Below the pieces are notes generated by a model. That model saw only the letters and a program-made list of their open reading frames with translations, was not told where the DNA came from and did not search any database. The position numbers and the translations under genes are program-made. A DNA stretch of 64,000 nt from Zingiber officinale (taxonomy: Eukaryota; Streptophyta; Magnoliopsida; Zingiberales; Zingiberaceae), in assembly GCF_018446385.1 (NCBI RefSeq), contig NC_056000.1, positions 74,348,688 to 74,412,687 of the forward strand, in the 5' to 3' direction. This document shows, in pieces, positions 60,355-64,000 of this stretch (the first letter of the stretch is position 1; the number at the start of each line of letters is the position of its first letter).

Positions 60355-61120
60355 TGTTGGTTGCTACTCGGAAAACCCAATGGCTCCACTGTACAAAAAT
60401 TTTGTACGTGATCTGAACCTTTCCTAGCTACCATGTGTTCTTTTAAGTTAAACTTGTATCTCCTGCGGAACCTAACACGTTTGATTCCAAGTTTAACTTA
60501 TATGTTCCTTTAGGTTTAGATTTGGATCTCCTGCGGAACTTAACATGTTTGATCCAAATCACCTAGGTTATAAATTCAATAAAATATTAGTTTCCAAAAT
60601 TGGCTTTCAGTACTGCATGGCGAGGCACTTGACCTTCTTGGATATGGGAGCAACCACCACCGACTAGACAAAGCCTTTTAAGGAAAGTTAATATTTAATT
60701 TCCTTATATAACTCTAGGTTAACCAAAAGGAACAATCAAATCACAAGGAAAAAAGAAAAGAACACAACATCGAAATTAAATTCGAAAAACAAGAATCGAA
60801 TGCCTCTTGTATTTGGTATTTATACAAAGAAAAATTAACTAGTATGATGCAGAAATTAAATACTAGTTGTACCTCTTCTTTGTATGCTAAAAACCTCGAG
60901 ATCTTCTGCCGTATCCCTCGCCTCCTCTTGGACGTCGTGTGGGCGACGATCCTCCAAGACGAACACCACCCGGAGAGCTTCTCCTCCTTCTCTAGAATTC
61001 GGCCACCACCACCACAAAGGAGCAAAAGAGAGCAAAGGGAAGAGAGGGAGAGGGGTCGGCCACTTGATGATCTCCAACACCACAATATCAATTGTTATGT
61101 TTTTCAAGGCCTCTCCTTCC
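60355..61120 (-). mobile_element. Tork-like copia LTR, left part, in the Tat 5' LTR
   Basis: Opens TGTTGGTTGCTACTCGG and follows the same order as 45830-48222 and 61121-63684: GTACAAAAATTTTGTAC palindrome, CTGCGGAAC..AACACGTT words, CACCGACTAGACAAA, then GGACGTCGTGTGGGCGACGATC. At 61120 it is interrupted by a second member of the same family. The remainder must lie to the right of the window. Confidence 0.85.
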
Positions 61121-63684
61121 TGTTGGTTGCTACTCGGAAAACCTAGAGGTTCCACTGTACAAAAATTTTGTACAAAGGTCTGAACCTTTTCCTAGCTACC
61201 ATGTGTTCTTTTAAATTAAATTTTGGATCGCCTGCGGAACTTAACACGTTTGATCCAAAACTTAATCTATTTGTTCTTTTAGGTTTTGACTTGGATCTCC
61301 TGCGGAACTTAACACGTTCGACCCAAGTCTCCTTAAGTTATTAATTCCATTAAATATTAATTTCCATAAAAGGTTCCCAGTACTGACGTGGCGAGGCACA
61401 TGGCCTTCTTGGATATGGGAGCAACCACCACCGACTAGATAAAACCTTTAATAGAAAGCTAATATTTAATTTCCTAAAATAACTTTAGGTTAACCAAAGA
61501 GAACAATCAAATCACAAGGAAAAGAAAGAAAACAAAAGAACACAACTTCGAAAAACATATTCGAAATACTAGAACGTAAGCCTCTTGTATTTGGTATTAT
61601 TTCCAAAAATAACTAGTATGATGCGGAAAGAAAAAATACTAGTTATACCTTCTAGAAAGACCTCTTGATCTTCTACCGTATTCCTCTTCTAACCTCGGAC
61701 ATTGTGTGGGCAACGATCTTCCAAGATGAGAACCACCAAGCACCTTCTTCTTCCTTCTAGGTTTCGGCCACCAAAATTCTCCAAGAGAAGTAGAGGTCCG
61801 GCCACCACCACCAAGCTCCAATGGATGCAAGAAACAAAACCTCCTTTCTCTCTTTCTTCTTCTAGCTAGAACCGGCCACCATCAAGAGCTCCAAGAGGGA
61901 TTGCCACCGGCCACAAGAAGAAGAGAAGAGAAAGAAGCTAGGGCCGGCCACCAAGGAGGAAAAGAGAGGAAGAATAAAATAGAGTTGATCACCCATGAAG
62001 GCACCTCTACCCCCTCTTTTATAATCCTTGGTCTTGGCAAATAAGGAAATTTAATTAAAAACTTCCTTAATTATTTTGCCATTAAAAAGGAAATTTTATT
62101 TAATTAAAAATAAATTTTCTTTTCTATTTGTAATGGCCGGCCACCTTAATCCCTTTAATCAAGGAAATTTTAATTCACACAAGAACTAACACTTCCTTAT
62201 TTGCTTCGAAATTTATAAAAATTTCTCAAATAATTTTTCCCTTCATGGTGGTTAATAAAAAGGAAATTTAATAAATTAAAATCTTTCTTTTAAACATGTG
62301 GATAAAAGAAAGTTATCTTTAAAAATTAAAATCTCTCTTAATCTACAAATAAGGAAAGATATCAAATCTTTTCTTAATCTTTAGAAACTAATAAAAGAGA
62401 ATATTTAATTTTTAAACTTCTCTTTTAAATTATTATCATGGTTAAAAAGGAAAGTTTTTCTTAAAAATAAAATCTCCTTTCAATCTACAAATAAGGAAAG
62501 ATTTCAAATCTTTTCTTAATCTTTTGTAGAAAGCTTTAAAAGGAAAGATTTAATTTTTAAACTCTCTTTTAAAACTATGATATCCACATAAGAAATAATT
62601 TTAATAAAAAATCCTTTTTAATATGATGTGGCCGGCCACCTAAGCTTGGGCTCCAAGCTATTGGCCGGCCACCTTAAGGCCAACCTTTAGGCTTGGCCAG
62701 CTTGAGCTTCAAGCTTAGCTTGGCCGACCCCTATTGGTTGGGTAAGAAGGTGGGTATGTGGTGGGTATAAATATCTATATACAAGAGGCTACGATAGGGA
62801 CCGAGAGGAGGAATTGGTCTTGGTCTCCCGATAAAATTAAGCATCCCGTGCTCGCCCCGAACACACAACTTAATTTTATCAATAATAATTCATTCCACTA
62901 GAGAACTATTATTGAACTACCGCACCAATCCCAAATTACATTTTGGGCTCCTTCTTATCATGAGTGTGTTAGTCTCCCTGTGTTTAAGATATCGAATGTC
63001 CACTAATTAAGTGAGTTACTGACAACTCATTTAATTAATATCTTAGTCCAAGAGTAGTACCACTCAACCTTATCATCATGTCAGGTCCACCTGCAGGGTT
63101 TAACATGACAATCCTTATGAGCTCCTCTTGAGGACATTATCAACCTAGTATCTCTAGGACACAATTTCCTTCTATAATCAACAACACACTATAAGTGATA
63201 CCATTTCCCAACTTATCGGGCTTATTGATTCATCGAACTAAATCTCACCCATTGATAAATTAAAGAAATAAATATCAAATATATGTGCTTGTTATTATAT
63301 TAGGATTAAGAGCACACACTTCCATAATAACCGAGGTCTTTGTTTCTTTATAAAATCAGTATAAAAGAAACGACCTCAAATGGTCCTACTCAATACACTC
63401 TAAGTGTACTAGTGTAATTATACAGTCAAAATAAACTGATACCTAATTACACTACGACCTTCTAATGGTTTGTTCCTTTCCATTTTGGTCGTGAGCTACT
63501 GTTTATAATTTATAAGGTACTGATAACATGATCCTCTGTGTGTGACACCACACACCATGTTATCTACAATATAAATTAATTGAACAACTACATTTATCAT
63601 AAATGTAGACATTTGACCAATGTGATTCTTATTACTAAATAAATGTTTATACCAAAAGCTAGGCATTTAGTATACACCCTAACA
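61121..63684 (-). repeat. 3' LTR of a Tork-like copia element
   Basis: 2564 bp from TGTTGGTTGCTACTCGG to CACCCTAACA on the plus strand; the LTR reads on the minus strand. A purine tract (minus AGTGGGAGAT, plus 63685-63694) directly follows, which makes this the 3' LTR of an element extending right. The GTACAAAAATTTTGTAC palindrome is at 61157-61173. Confidence 0.9.
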
Positions 63685-64000
63685 ATCTCCCACTTATACT
63701 AAAAGACTAAGCTGCCATATCTGCTGCCATACATCTGATTCCTAACCCTTCAACATGTCCATCAAAAGCTCTTGCCTTAAGGACCTCGGTGGAAAAATCT
63801 ATAGGTCATCACCTGATGCAATCTAGGCAGCAACAACTTCTTCTCGTTTATACGATTTCTCGTATTGGGTGGTACTTGCGCTCTTTTGTGTTTACTTGCC
63901 TTTATAGACTTATGGTTTCTTCGAGTTTGCTACTGCACCAATATTATTACAATAAATTGTAATAATCTTTGGACAAACCAGAAATCATATCTAAGTCTAT
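63685..64000 (-). mobile_element. 3' end of the Tork-like copia element (RNase H end)
   Basis: On the minus strand, words such as KYHPIREIV, then VVAACIASG, and FDGHVEGLGI resemble the end of copia RNase H and the pol C-terminus ('ADPFTKAL...GHLEGMGLR'). The element runs out of the window. Broken. Confidence 0.7.

Overview
The window reads as intergenic DNA of a large, retrotransposon-rich flowering plant. The GC-rich coding exon of the F-box gene and the mix of SIRE, del/Tekay-like, Tat and Tork-like LTR families point weakly to a monocot, perhaps a ginger relative; this is inference. Only two host genes look intact: a glyoxalase-I-family gene (3333-3968, minus, three exons) and an F-box/kelch gene close to Arabidopsis At1g55270 (41262-42693, plus, two exons). 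Almost everything else is transposable-element fossil, often several layers deep. I saw no tRNA, rRNA or CRISPR array.

Layout, left part: 1-1218 is the RT/RNase H end of a Ty1/copia element, followed by a GC-rich LTR with a 25-bp minisatellite. The glyoxalase gene follows, then AT-rich DNA with one hAT-type MITE (5302-5756). A copia SIRE-type element fills 8873-24296 (target duplication ACTAG at both ends). It carries two solo LTRs of a del/Tekay-like family (10338-13394 and 16579-19579), a fragment of a reverse-oriented LTR, and, inside its 3' LTR, a CACTA transposon (20292-23397) that has picked up three exons of a sulfate-transporter gene.

Middle part: a second SIRE-type LTR (25166-39202) is split by a del/Tekay-like Ty3/gypsy element with 3.3-3.5 kb LTRs (26308-36411), bounded by an unusual identical 252-bp duplication, and by a TRIM-like miniature element (37222-39133). 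The TRIM itself holds a solo LTR. Gene-poor DNA then leads to the F-box gene.

Right part: a Tat-type gag fragment, then a large minus-strand Ty3/gypsy Tat element (45185 to at least 60354) with gag, protease, RT, two RNase H domains and integrase. Its 3' non-coding part has long tandem arrays (66-bp and 71/73-bp units) and an antisense reading frame resembling the 'putative gypsy type transposon' family. It is interrupted by a Tork-like solo LTR (45830-48222) and a SIRE solo LTR (53455-54890). The window ends in two further Tork-like LTRs, one nested in the other.

There is no operon-like or defence-like system here. The most notable items are the gene-capturing CACTA, the atypical 252-bp target duplication, the block-wise divergence of the del-like LTR pair, the conserved hairpins in that LTR family, the LTR-specific palindrome clusters in SIRE LTRs, and a dimeric higher-order repeat emerging inside the Tat element.
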